From Macrolepiota albuminosa (lineage: Eukaryota; Basidiomycota; Agaricomycetes; Agaricales; Agaricaceae): DNA of 64,000 bases. The translations under genes were made by a program, and so were the position numbers. This document shows, piece by piece, positions 1-10,949 of the stretch. Positions within the stretch are counted from its first letter, which is position 1. Each line of letters begins with the position of its first letter. The DNA is taken from contig JAMWFC010000113.1 in assembly GCA_027475525.1 (NCBI GenBank), forward strand, positions 372,001 to 436,000, in the 5' to 3' direction. Under the pieces are notes generated by a model. That model was not told the DNA's origin. It searched no databases and saw only the letters and a list, made by a program, of their open reading frames with translations.

Positions 1-758
1 TGGAGTTCAATGCAAGAAGTTGAACTCTATATGAGCAGTCATGAATTTAAAAACTACAGTTCTTCACTACTGTTGGTGCTTGTGATAATCAAGGAATTAA
101 TCACATGAGTGCAGGCATATACTTTTGTCAGATGCCTGGACACATCACCAAGTATCTCTTCCATCAACCTTGACCTGGGTGTTGACTAGGTGCTATGCCA
201 TTAGCATGTCTGATGTACCTTCTTTTATGTCATCTTCTGTGCCTGCTAAAATTGTTCTGTCAATGTCTAGACCTCTAAAATCAAAGCCAGGTATTAGCAA
301 AAATTAAGGACTTTGAAGATAGTCTTGCTGTGGTCAAAAAAAAAGCTACTAGATATACAGATAACAAGTAAACTTACAGCTCAGGTCAGAGACTTACTAA
401 AGAGAGTAGAAGGATGGGCAAAGAACATTGAAGTCTTGAAGAAGGAAAATGAACAGCTGAAGACTCACATTGATCAATAATTGTGAGGCAAGTATAGATA
501 ACTCAGATGAAACATCAATGGACTTGGAGAGTGATGCAGAAAAAAAACTGAGGCTCACAAAGATGGAAGAGGAGGTTGAGGCAAGCACATTGGCCTATGC
601 AGACAATGCCTTCAAAGTACAAAAAAGCTGCAACAAAAGATTGATGACTTACTATATTAATCAACAAGGAGCTGACACATTATGCATTCAATCACAACAT
701 GGGCATTGGAAAGTTATCTGAAATAAACCCTCCAATGTATTCTGACACAAGTGATCAA
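1..758 (+). pseudogene. decayed coiled-coil ORF, possibly gag-like
   Basis: No intact gene. Short plus-strand open pieces, notably 470-721, encode a charged, Glu/Lys-rich, helix-prone sequence (around DLESDAEKKLRLTKMEEEVE), with further Lys-rich pieces in other frames upstream (300-470). Stops and frame changes separate the pieces. The run ends just before an L2-family LTR, so an origin in the interior of an LTR element (gag or an accessory ORF) is plausible but inferred. No zinc knuckle or catalytic motif is visible. Confidence 0.3.
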
Positions 759-2790
759 TCAGCTTAGCCTTGTATTTTAAGGATCAATGACCCAGTAATA
801 GGACTCTACACAGGCTAGGCACATCAATAACAGGCCACAGCAGGCTTGACACTGGCTCTGGATATCTTACCACATGTGATTTAAACTTATCACATGCAAT
901 TTATCCATTGGAGGCCATATCTAACAGATCCCAGGTAACAGATGGCATTACTCTATTGGCAAGTATTGACAGATGGCATCACCTCATCAGCAAATGGTAC
1001 AGCTAGCTGGTGGCAGCACTTACAACTTGAAATGATGGCATTTCTCCATGACAGACAGCTTGGCATTTCACCTTGGCACCTGATATCACTTAGCACCCTT
1101 TATTTACTTGAGCAGACAGCAATCGAACTTTTTACTATTCAGTTTAATGCATGGTGTCTATTTACATTCTTTTCTACTTAGCAGCAGTGAACTCATTTTT
1201 CCTATAAATACTTACTGTTCTCAATAGTTTGCAAACAGAACAGAGTACCTAGGTACTCTCTGCTGATGATGCCAACTATGGTTGGGAACGTTGGATGCTA
1301 CATAGTAAAACATTGTCTCCAGCATATGGCATGTGTAAAGTGCAAAGAGTTTTGGCAGAGTTCCAGTATGCTTGAGACAATAAGATGTGACTAGGCACTA
1401 GTAATTAGTGCTCCTAATGCTACCTAGCAAACTGTAAGTGCTGTGATTCTAACAAAAGTTTGACAAAAAAGATAAAATAGCACAATGCAAATGTGCTTGT
1501 TGTTGGCACCATAGACAATGAAGACAATATAGACACTGCTAGTGCCTAACTCCCTGGCAACTTTAAGTTAAACTAGCAAGATTTAAATGATGAGGGTAAC
1601 TGACTTTTGATTTGTTGCTATTTATACATCCAGTAGCTATCTTTTATACTATACACTATCAAAATTTGAGAATAAGTCCATCTGTAGCACTACAAGTTAG
1701 CACTTCTTTTCATGGCTACAGCTAACAGTGACCTGTCAATAGCAACCAACAGCACATGGATGATGGCAACTAATGGCATTATAGCCTATTGGCTATAGCA
1801 ACTCTAAAACTACTTAAAATTATATGAGTCTGCTCATTTTTTATCTCAAGTTCAATTGACCAGGATGTTCTGGTGTATGGTCAGAAAAACCTCAATAGAC
1901 ACTGTAATCTATAAGTGCTATCTCTGGTGCTAAATATTATTCCTACTTCCAACAGGTCAAAGTGTCAGGTCTTAGTATATCTGGTCCTGTTGATGTTAAT
2001 TCTTATACTTCTGATAATGGTGTCTCAACAGATGGCAGCACTTAATGCTATTTCTCTTTAGAACTAAACAAAATTTGATCAAAACCACCTCTCTGTAGTT
2101 GTGCTAGTGTTATCTCTTCACAAGTCCTGAGTCCTTGGAGTTAGTAAATAATAAATGATTAGCTAGAACTGTTAAGTAGAGCCTGTATTGAGAAGCAATA
2201 GCTAAAGATGTTCTGAGCCCAAGAAAGTAGCTTGAGACTCTAGGTTTGATAAATGTTGGTCAACCTATATTGTTTTTTGATGCATTCAGTCCAAGCAGAA
2301 GCCTATCACTGCTTCTGCTCAGTTCACCTTACAGTTGAGATTTCTTTTGAGCTGACTTAGTTCCAAGTCACCAAAATTGTCTGAACACCTCTCACCTGCT
2401 TGCTGCAGTTACATATATAGAATCTATATGCCTTGCACTTATGGCAGGCATTATGCAGCTTAGACATTGCTGAGCTTCTAGTTCTCTTGCTGCACTCACT
2501 CTTAACCTTCTTTCACTCTTTCGAGATGCACTTTGTCATTAGCGCACTTCTTTTACTGCATATTTCTTACCGACTTTCCTTATCAACACTCATCTTTTCT
2601 TGCTGTTTAACTCATTTCTGACTTGTTTTCTGGGACCTGCTCAGGACTCTCTCAACATACTTAGCATGCCCAATGTATATTCTCAAATTAATAGCTATAA
2701 ACTGAGTCTGCTACTAACCAACTTTTGAGTGTTATCACCAGTTATCTGTTTTAAGTGTAATAAGCAGTGGACCAACAATACCAACTATTA
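759..2790 (+). repeat. L2-family LTR, CpG-decayed copy, split by an L3 repeat
   Basis: The 5' part (759-1255) and 3' part (about 2066-2790) follow, in order, the CpG-rich L2 copy at 20447-21480. Shared landmarks are 'aggactctacacaggctagg' at the start, the 'cagatggcatcac' block, a TATA-like box (cctataaata near 1202, matching gtataaaag near 20958) and 'ctgggacctgctcaggact' near the 3' end. Almost every CpG of the young copy is TpG or CpA here. The two halves are separated by an L3-family repeat. Boundaries are approximate. Confidence 0.6.
1260..2065 (-). repeat. L3-family repeat (LTR-like), copy 1, inserted in L2
   Basis: This block aligns in inverted orientation along its length to 37690-38440. 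Shared words include 'cctagcaaactgtaag', 'gtagctatcttttata', 'gatgatggcaactaatgg' and, at the far end, 'atggcagcac'. Both copies are CpG-poor and diverged. Length and lack of coding potential suggest a solo LTR, but I could not fix terminal TG/CA ends or a target duplication. Strand is assigned relative to copy 2. Confidence 0.6.
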
Positions 2791-3723
2791 TTCTATTTAA
2801 TGGCTTATGGGCTGGATGAAATGCTACAGCACAGAGATTGTATCAAATGCAAAGCCTGCCCTACATTGAATTAGTGAAGAGGATCATCAAAAACATAGAT
2901 GAGAAAGATTTATAATCTTTCAAAGAAAAATGAAAGATGTGCAAGCATTGATGGGAAAGAAAAATATTGTGGTACAGAATGCTCAAGGCCTGAGCATGTC
3001 AGATGAGAGCGTCACAGTCACTAATGAAAAAAAGCAGCCTACTGCTGCAGTGTTGAGAAGTCATGCTGCTGGAGTGCATACAACATTACCTTTGATCCTT
3101 TCATTAAAAAGCAGCCTACTGCTGCAGTGTTGAGAAGTCATGCTGCTGGAGTGCATACAACATTACCTTTGATCCTTTCATTTTCATTGTCTGAGTATTA
3201 ACTGATCTGGGCATTATTTAGAAACTGGCCTTCAGACTCACTCAATGTGCAAAGCTTTCAAAAGAATCACCTTAATATTATGAGAAATATGATTATGCAT
3301 TTATTGCATCATTAATGTCAGATGATAAAGATAAGTATAATAAGAATGGAAAACTGACCAATCAGTTTATCTCACACTTACATTCATACTATAGTCAGGA
3401 AGCATGTGTCAGTTTTAACTGTCTCAAATAAAAAAAAACTGATCACACCTATTGGTAGATGGCCAATCTCCTTGCTGCTGTTGATGCAGTGCCTGTAAAG
3501 ACCTCCAAATGGTACACAGTTTGCATCTGAGGAGAGCCAATTCATGTACCACTAAAAAAAATCAGGCAAGGTTGAATTCAGGGCATGCTGATAGATGGTC
3601 AATGAGGCATGGCTTTTAAAAGAGGAAAATCAACAGTAGGATCAGGAGACATGAATTGTTAAAAGTGGAAAAGCATGGAAAGACAACAAAAATTCCAAAA
3701 TTATTGCTGCTAAGTGTGAGGAA
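2791..3723. other. non-coding or decayed interior; no gene seen
   Basis: Only short open frames occur (2930-3133 is the longest, and part of it is a 77-bp duplication). The region follows an L2 LTR and may be the dead interior of that element. No domain motif was recognised. Confidence 0.4.
3029..3182. repeat. exact 77-bp tandem duplication
   Basis: 3029-3105 is repeated perfectly at 3106-3182, and identity stops sharply at both ends. It belongs to the set of exact 77-bp duplications described in the findings and is probably an assembly join. Confidence 0.9.
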
Positions 3724-3963
3724 GTGAAACTGACAAAAAAAGCTATGATGACAGAAAAGAAGAGAAAGATATTAGAACTAGATAAAGGTCAGGAGACAAA
3801 GAAGGTGAAGAAGATGAAAGCAAAGAAAGTAAAGTCTAGGAAAAAGAGTAAAGTGCATGACATAGAAGGATCAGCCACTCTTGCTTCTGCTTTGGATGAT
3901 GAGTTGGAATATGATCGAAGTATAAAAATCTGCATATTGTCATTATTTGATCTCATCCAATAG
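3724..3963 (+). pseudogene. lysine-rich ORF fragment
   Basis: An open frame of 79 codons, of which the first two thirds are extremely Lys/Arg-rich (for example KKVKKMKAKKVKSRKKSK), followed by a short acidic segment (DDELEY). The composition resembles a basic nuclear or nucleic-acid-binding tail. It has no neighbours that form a gene model, the flanks contain stops in frame, and the sequence is CpG-poor. I do not recognise it. It may be a scrap of a transposon ORF. Confidence 0.25.
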
Positions 3964-4628
3964 CTCTTCTTTATTCCTGCTCTAGCAAAATGATTAACAA
4001 TCAGATATTAAAGATAACAATGTATACATATATGATCAAATAAAACATGCACCTACAAATCACAGTTCAAAATATGTGATTGAAAAGGAATTGTTGCCAG
4101 TATACTATCAATTTGTAAGACTGGTATGACTTCAGGTTCACTAAATTTATTAGCATAAGTTGTGTAAATCCTGAGTGTTGATGTACTGAAGTTGGTCAAG
4201 CATCAGATAATTGCATAAAGTAGGAAGATGGCAAGAATAGTAATTGAGGGTCTCAGAAAAATAGTAGCAGGTTACTATCACAACATATCTTGTATACAAA
4301 GAGATATATGTGAGGTATTTCATTACCTATTTGAATGGCAAGAATAGAAATAATTTTGGCAGGTTCATGATATCCATCATTCCTGATAATAAATGCTTTT
4401 GAATCAGCTGAGGTTGCTTTATTCTGGATTGATCCATATTGTATGCCATCATTTTTGATGCAAAGCAAGGGATGGCAATATTTGGAGTGATAGAATGAAG
4501 TCTTGTTCATAGTTGTATTGCTGACAAGGTTGAGATGTAGCTAGAGATTCTAGAGGTACTTGAGCATGAAAGTATATGATAAGCCATCTGGAAAGATTGT
4601 AGAGATATTAATCTGTCTTGTTATTTGA
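3964..4628. other. AT-rich intergenic; no gene seen
   Basis: Only short open frames with no recognisable motif (4253-4510 minus is the longest). Confidence 0.4.
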
Positions 4629-4833
4629 CATCACTGCTGATACTAAAAGATGTTTCCATTGGAAAAAGTGTAAAAGAAACATGTCATGCCATTCCAAAGT
4701 GCCAATTTCAGATAGAAAAAGGCATTTTGCTTTGGCCAAGATTTTCTTTCAGAAATTGGCACATGGGAAATGGTATAACATGTTTCTTTTACACTTTTTT
4801 CAATAGAAATATCTTTCAGCACCAGCAATACAT
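4629..4833. repeat. foldback (inverted-repeat) element
   Basis: The two halves are imperfect reverse complements. The left arm runs from about 4629 to 4710, with 'aaaaagtgtaaaagaaacatg' as its centre, and is mirrored by the right arm 4745-4833. The loop is only a few tens of bases. Differences between the arms are mostly transitions. A non-coding hairpin of about 205 bp is typical of a MITE or foldback element. No clear target duplication was found, and the right arm is copied again in the downstream tandem duplication. Confidence 0.65.
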
Positions 4834-5310
4834 GGAAGAGTAACGTTGTTGCCAAGAGATGTCTTGGCACAATAAACAGCAAATTTGATCATCATTCCAC
4901 CTTTCTGTTGTTTCTCTTCATGTTGTTGCCAAGAGATGTCTTGGCACAATAAACAGCAAATTTGATCATCATTCCACCTTTCTGTTGTTTCTCTTCATAC
5001 CAAATAGTCATCTCAATAAGCTTTTGTTGATGGCCAGTGTCAGATAGAAAAAGGCATTTTGCTTTGTTCAAAGATTTTTCTTTCAGAAATTGGCACATGG
5101 GAAATGGTATAACATGTTTCTTTTACACTTTTTTCAATAGAAATACCTTTAAGCACCAACAATACATAGAAGAGTAACGTTGTTGCCAAGAGATGTCTTG
5201 GCACAATAAACAGCAAATTTGATCATCATTCCACCTTTCTGTTGTTTCTCTTTATACCAAATAGTCATCTCAATAAGCTTTTGTTCATGGCCAGTGTCAG
5301 AAGTGTCTGG
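4721..5310 (+). repeat. two-copy tandem duplication, true period about 255 bp
   Basis: The block from 'ggcattttgc' (4721) to 'gttgatggccagtgtcag' (about 5043) recurs from 5053 to about 5300 with scattered substitutions. The apparent period is 332 bp because the first copy contains an exact 77-bp duplication; removing that leaves 255 bp. It includes the right arm of the foldback element. Confidence 0.7.
4845..4998. repeat. exact 77-bp tandem duplication
   Basis: 4845-4921 is identical to 4922-4998, with sharp ends. The second unit of the surrounding 255-bp repeat (from 5176) carries only one copy of this block, which shows directly that the extra 77 bp is an addition. Confidence 0.9.
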
Positions 5311-6335
5311 AAGGAAAAGAAGATACTTATATAATAGGTGCATCATAAGCCAGTTCTACATTATTGTTAGCTCTATGTATCCTCCATCATGACCATTGAG
5401 CTTTACTTTTTCAAACATGCCATTGAATTGCTCAAATGAAAAAGCCACCACTTATAGACTGGACCAAAATTCTCAAAGAATTTTATGTATTGAATCAAAG
5501 CAATAGTTGTTAATTGTTGTGTAAATATTTATTTGCCTGAGCACACAGTTATATTGTGTAAGAGACTCTTATCTAATTTTCACTTGCAACATTAAAATCT
5601 TGCATGATGCAAGTATATGCACACTAGTGGCCAGTTGGAGAGCAGCTTTGTATATAGAATGATATGCTCAATCATGTTGTGAAGAATAAGCAGCATTTGA
5701 AGAAATAGGTGGCTGCCTACTAAATAGTCTATCATTTTTGTCTTGCCATAAAATCCAGAGAATTACAGATGCAATAGCAAATAGTCAACACATCAGCTTT
5801 TTTCAGTGACTGATTTTCTCTGAGCTGTTCACATCATATATTAGTGTTATCTTGAATATAAATGATCAATTTATATCTTTTGATAGTTGTGTGATGGTGG
5901 CTTAGCTACTCAATAGTATTAATGCTAGCCTCTGACTTTTCTCTGACTTTTTTTTTGCAGAGTTGTTGCCTTCAATGCTGGATAGCATATAACACTTGAA
6001 AATGACTTTGTTGAAAAAGTGACTAATAATATTTGTCAAATCATGTGAAAATTGCTTCAGAATACTAATTGCAAGCATAGACCTTGCCAAGAAAGATGTT
6101 ATGCATAAAATCAAGTGCCATTTTTGAACATGAAAGCCAATCCAAACAGTGCTAGTGTTTCCAGTTTCATGTTGAATATCTGTCTCTGATTAATACTACA
6201 TCTGACCATCACTAATGTCTGACATGATACAATCAGGGTTCATATTTTGATTAGATACATGTGACTGTTTCTGAGCAACAGATGCATCAAATCCTGGGCA
6301 TTTGAATATTTGTCAAAGACTTTTAATGATAGAGA
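5311..6335. other. AT-rich intergenic; no gene seen
   Basis: No open frame above about 70 codons, and no motif recognised on either strand. Confidence 0.4.
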
Positions 6336-6825
6336 TGTCAGGGGACTCCTCATTTCTTCCTTTTCTCACTCCTTATCTCTTCACTCTCCTTCCATCCATT
6401 CTCTTATTTCTTCTGACATTATTTCATTTTACTGTTTCTATTCTTTCAACACTATCTGTTAGTACTACTCTCAGCCCTTGAGATGCTCTGGTTCATTCAG
6501 ACAAGTGTGGGCCCACTCAGCACCGCTTCCAGACCGCTTATATAAGCCAGAGTTTGCCAGAGTTTGCCCCTTATTTGTACAAGTATTTGTGTAGGCAATT
6601 TTCGAGTTTTTAAGGTTTTGTTGTACTGTACAGTTGTTTCCCATGCTTCAGAGGCCCCAGAAGCGTCCAACCTGGCATAGGGAATCCCTAGACTTGTTCT
6701 CTTTGGATCTCCCTCTGCCAGGTGAGTAGCTACCTTGATGTTGTCAGTATATATTCTAATACACTTTGGATCTCCCTCTGCCAGCTGTGTGACTGAGCTA
6801 CAGCCTCTAGAGGTCGCCCTTTACT
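6336..6825 (+). mobile_element. solo LTR, family L1, copy A
   Basis: Begins TGTCAGGGGACTCC and ends in a decayed form of GTCGCCCTTACA (last base changed). It is flanked by a perfect 5-bp direct repeat, AGAGA (6331-6335 and 6826-6830). Contains 'gcttatataagc', a TATA-like palindrome. Three more copies occur at 8766-9602, 16104-16602 and 36589-37107. No internal coding sequence is attached, so it is a recombination-derived solo LTR. Strand is arbitrary (TGTCAGG first). Confidence 0.9.
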
Positions 6826-7189
6826 AGAGACCTGTAGTTAAATGAGATTTAGGATATGTACACTATTTTTTACTATGTATATCTGTCTATTACAGTGAAG
6901 TGATATGCAAATGGGCTTATTAAGGGCTTCAAGCTCATCTGATATATGTGATTCCCAGCATAATAGACATATTGCATATGTTCATCAGTGTCAATTCCTA
7001 ATCACCTTCATGTACACTGCAAAGTTTGAACAGGTACAAGTTCTTCAAGAAGCATGCTGGTAATTGTTAGCATATTCAATAATGCATTTAAGTTATTTGT
7101 TGCTTATTCCTATGACAAATGGCTAAAAACAATTCTCAGAACCACTTTAAAGTATGCTATTTGAACATAGGACTTTCTAGCATTGCAGG
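6826..7189. other. intergenic; no gene seen
   Basis: AT-rich with no recognisable ORF or repeat. Confidence 0.4.
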
Positions 7190-7450
7190 AATTGTGTACC
7201 TTGACATCTGATCTTGTCTGTTGATATGATGCTGTGCCAGCAGTCAGAGATATAACAAGCACCAGAAGTCAAAATAAACATTTATTAAGGCTGAAAATGT
7301 AAGCCTTCTGGTAGCAAGTTCTAACAAATTGTATCTCTAAAAGTATTCAAATCAAAATACAGAAAAATACAAAACAGATTAGAGCAAGGACAAACGCAGG
7401 CTATCAACTCAACAATAATCCAGCTACTATTATGGTGAGGGGAAGCATGA
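7190..7450 (-). repeat. dispersed repeat R2, copy 1
   Basis: Aligns in inverted orientation with 36240-36530. Both contain 'gctgtgccagcagtcagaga', 'aataaacatttattaaggct' and 'gtatctctaaaa' in this strand's sense. It is non-coding and may be an LTR or terminal fragment of an unrecognised element. Confidence 0.6.
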
Positions 7451-8088
7451 GGCTGGCAAATCAGGGTAGGGCATCACAATAGTATGTATCATACGTTGTA
7501 TGAAAGCTTGCTTTGTGCTGTATCATATATGTCCAGTGGAGTCTGCTACACTGGAGTGGAGCAGTGCCCACAGTGCCATAGAATACAAAGCTGTGGATGT
7601 GTCACAATGTGCTGTATGACACGGTCCAGTGGATTGATAAAAGGTGGACACACACATGTGCATGCAGGCCCAGCGGATGCCAGTGGACACTAGCAGACAT
7701 CAATGTGCGTCAGCGGCTGCCAGCAGGCATCAGCCCATGAGTGAAAACCTCCTCCATTGGTGGATGTTATGGCATGAATAAACTTCTTGAGGTTCCCCAC
7801 TTCTCTCCCCTCTCCCTTCCTCTCCACAATAACTCAAGGCTGCACGCCTCCCCTTCCCTTCTTTTTCCACCTCTGATGCCAGCATACATCTACAAAAGAG
7901 CCCTGCAGACTTACACAGGCCTATGCAAGCCACTAGCAGACATCCATACAGATGTATGTTGATTGACTTAAATCTACACAGGCCTACACATGCCTGCACA
8001 GGGCACCAGTGGACATCTGCAGAGGCCTACACAGGTCCATGGGGGCTGGTTGGACCAAAAAAAAAAGGTGACTCTGTTTTTCGTATGC

Positions 8089-8164
8089 CTGTGGGGAGAA
8101 ATTGAACCCCCGGTCTTAGAGAAGCCTCCAGCAATGGAACACACATTTAACCATTGCACCACAG
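8089..8164 (-). ncRNA. tRNA-like / SINE-head sequence inside repeat R1
   Basis: On the minus strand a 76-nt stretch begins CTGTGGT and ends CCCACAG, which can pair as an acceptor stem. It has an A box matching TRGYNNARNNG (TGGTGCAATGG) and a B box close to GGTTCRANTCC (GGTTCAATTTC), 42 nt apart. On the same strand it is followed by a run of ten T, a possible Pol III terminator. The anticodon arm does not fold cleanly, so it is tRNA-derived rather than a working tRNA. A second copy lies at 17361-17436. Confidence 0.5.
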
Positions 8165-8908
8165 GTCTGTTACTAATGGATAAATTCAAAGGTTGGATAA
8201 CACAATGAACGGACATTCATCTACGTTTCTGCAGGTCTCTGTATGGATTTTTTGAGGTGGAAGGAGGGTGGCATACCTCCTAAAAGAGTTTTTGTGGCTT
8301 GAAAAGAGTGTTGGCATCAGCAGCCATCAGCTGGCCATCAGCTAGCATCCATCGGAGTTCATTGGCAGCTGTCGTGACCTACTGGCATCTGTTGGCATCT
8401 ATTGTACATCTGTTGGCATCTGCCAGATATCCGCTGATATTCATTGGCATCCATGGAAATCTGTCAGCAATCCTTAGCATTGTCTGGCATCAGGATGGGA
8501 GAGAAGGAAATGGGTGCATGGGCATCTGCCACATAGAGTGGTGTCTCGGAGAGTGTGGGGGTGGCAAAAGAGGGATGGGGGTGGGGAGAAAGAGGGGGAA
8601 GGGGGAAGGGGAGGAGCGTGGATGCTGCTAGTTGCCAGCAAACGTCAGGTCAGAGGGAAGGAGGGAAGTGGGGTGCATGTGGTGGATGGGGGTGGTGTGT
8701 GAGATAGTGTGGGAAGTAGAGAGGATAGCACTGGGGAGAAAGAGGGGGAAGGGTGGAAGAGGGTGTGTAAGGGCGACCTCTAGAGGCTGTGGCTCAGTCA
8801 CACAGCTGGCAGAGGGAGATCCAAAGTGTATTAGAGTATGTACTGACAATATCATAATAACTACTTACCTGGCAGAGGGAGATCCAAAGAGAACAAGTCT
8901 AGGGATTC

Positions 8909-9172
8909 CCTATGCCAGGTTGGATGCTTCTGGGGCTCCTGAAGCATGGGAAACAACTGTACAGTACAACAAAACCTTAAAAACTCCTATGCCAGGTTGG
9001 ATGCTTCTGGGGCTCCTGAAGCATGGGAAACAACTGTACAGTACAACAAAACCTTAAAAACTCAAAAATTGACTAATCAAACAACTGTGCAAACAAAGCA
9101 TGGGAAACAACTGTACAGTACAACAAAACCTTAAAAACTCAAAAATTGACTAATCAAACAACTGTGCAAACA
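8909..9172. repeat. two overlapping exact 77-bp duplications
   Basis: 8909-8985 equals 8986-9062, and 9019-9095 equals 9096-9172. The solo LTR copy at 16104-16602 has each block once, so the repeats are not part of the family's consensus. Confidence 0.9.
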
Positions 9173-9279
9173 AGACAGGAAAATTCCGGACTTTAGAAGT
9201 CAGAAAGGCAAACTCCAGCTTATATAAGCGGTCTGGAAGCAGTGCTAAAGGGCCCACACTTGTCTGAATGGTAGCTAAA

Positions 9280-9537
9280 GAACCAGAGCATCTCAAGGGC
9301 TAAGAGTAGTACTAACAGATAGTGTTGAAAGAATAGAAACAGTAAAATGAAATAATGAACCAGAGCATCTCAAGGGCTAAGAGTAGTACTAACAGATAGT
9401 GTTGAAAGAATAGAAACAGTAAAATGAAATAATGTCAAAAGAAATAAGAGAATGAATGAATAGTACTAACAGATAGTGTTGAAAGAATAGAAACAGTAAA
9501 ATGAAATAATGTCAAAAGAAATAAGAGAATGAATGAA
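9280..9537. repeat. two overlapping exact 77-bp duplications
   Basis: 9280-9356 equals 9357-9433, and 9384-9460 equals 9461-9537. The corresponding parts of copies A, C and D are single. Confidence 0.9.
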
Positions 9538-9691
9538 GGGAGAGTGAAGAGATAAGGAGTGAGAAAAGGAAGAAATGAGGAGAAATGAGGAGTCCTCTGA
9601 CAGGGTGCGTGAGTATCTGCTGTCTGCTGGCATGCCAGCAGACGGTAGCTGACGTTGGCATGTAAGCCAGCTGACATCAGTGGTGCAACCA

Positions 9692-9768
9692 GTCCCAGTA
9701 GTTCAGTGGAACATTTGTTTATTGATATTCAATATTGTGTACAGCAGTGGGTTCTACTCCTCCTACTC
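9692..9768 (+). ncRNA. tRNA-derived SINE-like unit 1
   Basis: A box TAGTTCAGTGG at 9699-9709 and B box GGTTCTACTCC at 9750-9760 are spaced as in a tRNA gene. The sequence between them is AT-rich and has lost a proper anticodon arm. Three related units follow within 1 kb. Confidence 0.5.
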
Positions 9769-10159
9769 TACCTTAATAGGGTCTAATGGTATGTTTTTAT
9801 ATAGGTGCATTTTTGCTCTACATATACATCGTACTGACTTGTAGTAAGTGCCTGTGGTAGTTGATCCGACTACAACTCTAGAAATTACTGAAGCAGGATA
9901 GGATGGAGGAATTTGCACATGTGATCATTTCAGTGCACATGATAAGTGACGATACACCAGGGCTGGCTACCTTTTTTACAAAGACCAGCACAAACATAGC
10001 CAGCCACAGTGTATTATCAACTGGTCATGTGCATTGAAATGAATACAAGCACAAATTCATCTATCTTATGCCACTGCAAAAATCTCTGGAGTTTTGAACA
10101 GATCAAATTTATAACACTAGCAGATGTCAGCAGCCTGCTGTGATTATATAATATGAACT

Positions 10160-10235
10160 AGTGGGAGTCAAACCCACTTCTTGTGCACAATATAAAATAT
10201 CAATTTATGAATATTCCATTGTACCACAAGCACTT
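10160..10235 (-). ncRNA. tRNA-derived SINE-like unit 2
   Basis: On the minus strand, A box TGGTACAATGG (10227-10217) and B box GGTTTGACTCC (10174-10164). Flanking 'gtggga'/'cccact' can form part of a T stem. The unit is otherwise decayed. Confidence 0.5.
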
Positions 10236-10277
10236 ACTACAAGTCAGGACAGTGTTCATGTAGTGCACAAATGGACC

Positions 10278-10431
10278 TATACAGAATTTGAATGGATAGA
10301 GAATTTACTGCAACTGGTGCATCTGTATTGAATTGACAATATTAGACTGATATTTATACAGAATTTGAATGGATAGAGAATTTACTGCAACTGGTGCATC
10401 TGTATTGAATTGACAATATTAGACTGATATT
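10278..10431. repeat. exact 77-bp tandem duplication
   Basis: 10278-10354 is identical to 10355-10431, with sharp ends. Confidence 0.9.
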
Positions 10432-10527
10432 TATTTACATCATAGAAGTATACAGGAAAGAGGAAAACCATGGAGTGTAGCGGAATATTAGACTGATATT
10501 GATTTACACCATAGCATTATACAGTAA

Positions 10528-10605
10528 GCATCTGTAGTGTAGTGGAATATTTCCAATTAGTATTTCTTGTATCTTGCAATAGGTGGGTTCGACTCCTCTT
10601 AATGC
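10528..10605 (+). ncRNA. tRNA-derived SINE-like unit 3
   Basis: A box TAGTGTAGTGG (10535-10545) and a perfect B box GGTTCGACTCC (10586-10596). It is followed by a tail 'aatgcattgacatcaaactg' that is also present after unit 4, so a shared 3' body exists beyond the tRNA-like head. Confidence 0.55.
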
Positions 10606-10689
10606 ATTGACATCAAACTGTCAAGAATTTTTGACCACACACAGAATATTAGACTGATGTTTATTTAGACCATAGCAGTATACAGTAAG

Positions 10690-10765
10690 CATTGATGGTC
10701 TAGTGGAATATTATCCATTGGTATTCATTGTGTCTTGCAGTAGGCAAGTTCAATTCCCACTAATG
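10690..10765 (+). ncRNA. tRNA-derived SINE-like unit 4
   Basis: A box TGGTCTAGTGG (10696-10706), resembling tRNA-Glu/Asp heads, and B box AGTTCAATTCC (10747-10757). It is followed by the same 'aatgcattgatatcaaactg' tail as unit 3, about 160 bp downstream of that unit. Confidence 0.55.
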
Positions 10766-10949
10766 CATTGATATCAAACTGTCTGGAATTTTTGACCTGC
10801 TTAGCTAATTGTTATTTACTAAACTGTAAGATAAACAAAGTAAGGTTTGTCAAGCAATAAATAAAACTTCTTTTGTAATTTAAAAAGGGTTACATGATAT
10901 TTATTTTCAGAACTTGCTTCATGTAAAGTTCTTGTCCGTTTCTTTAATC

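Larger units (their letters stand above)
8766..9602 (-). mobile_element. solo LTR, family L1, copy B, in repeat R1
   Basis: Starts TGTAAGGGCGACC and ends GAGTCCTCTGACA, the reverse of copy A. The flanking 5-bp direct repeat is GGGTG (8761-8765 and 9603-9607). It is 837 bp as written but contains four extra exact 77-bp blocks (308 bp), so its true length is about 529 bp, in line with the other copies (490-519 bp). Confidence 0.9.
7470..9690 (+). repeat. dispersed repeat R1, copy 1, interrupted by a solo LTR
   Basis: 7470-8765 plus 9603-9690 form one unit, matched in inverted orientation by 16801-18035. It is richer in GC than its surroundings and full of short degenerate words of the type 'ggatgccagcagacatcc'. 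It contains a 76-nt tRNA-like sequence (8089-8164) next to an A-run. Copy 1 is cut at 8765 by solo LTR B with target duplication GGGTG. It has no convincing ORF and no known family was recognised. Confidence 0.7.

Noticed and set aside
3029..3182. The 77-bp duplications as target-site duplications or replication slippage
   Set aside because: Identical length at twelve unrelated sites with perfect identity and no element between copies does not fit either; an assembly overlap fits best.
8089..8164. Functional tRNA gene
   Set aside because: A and B boxes are present but the anticodon arm does not fold, and a diverged copy sits in the same repeat; tRNA-derived only.
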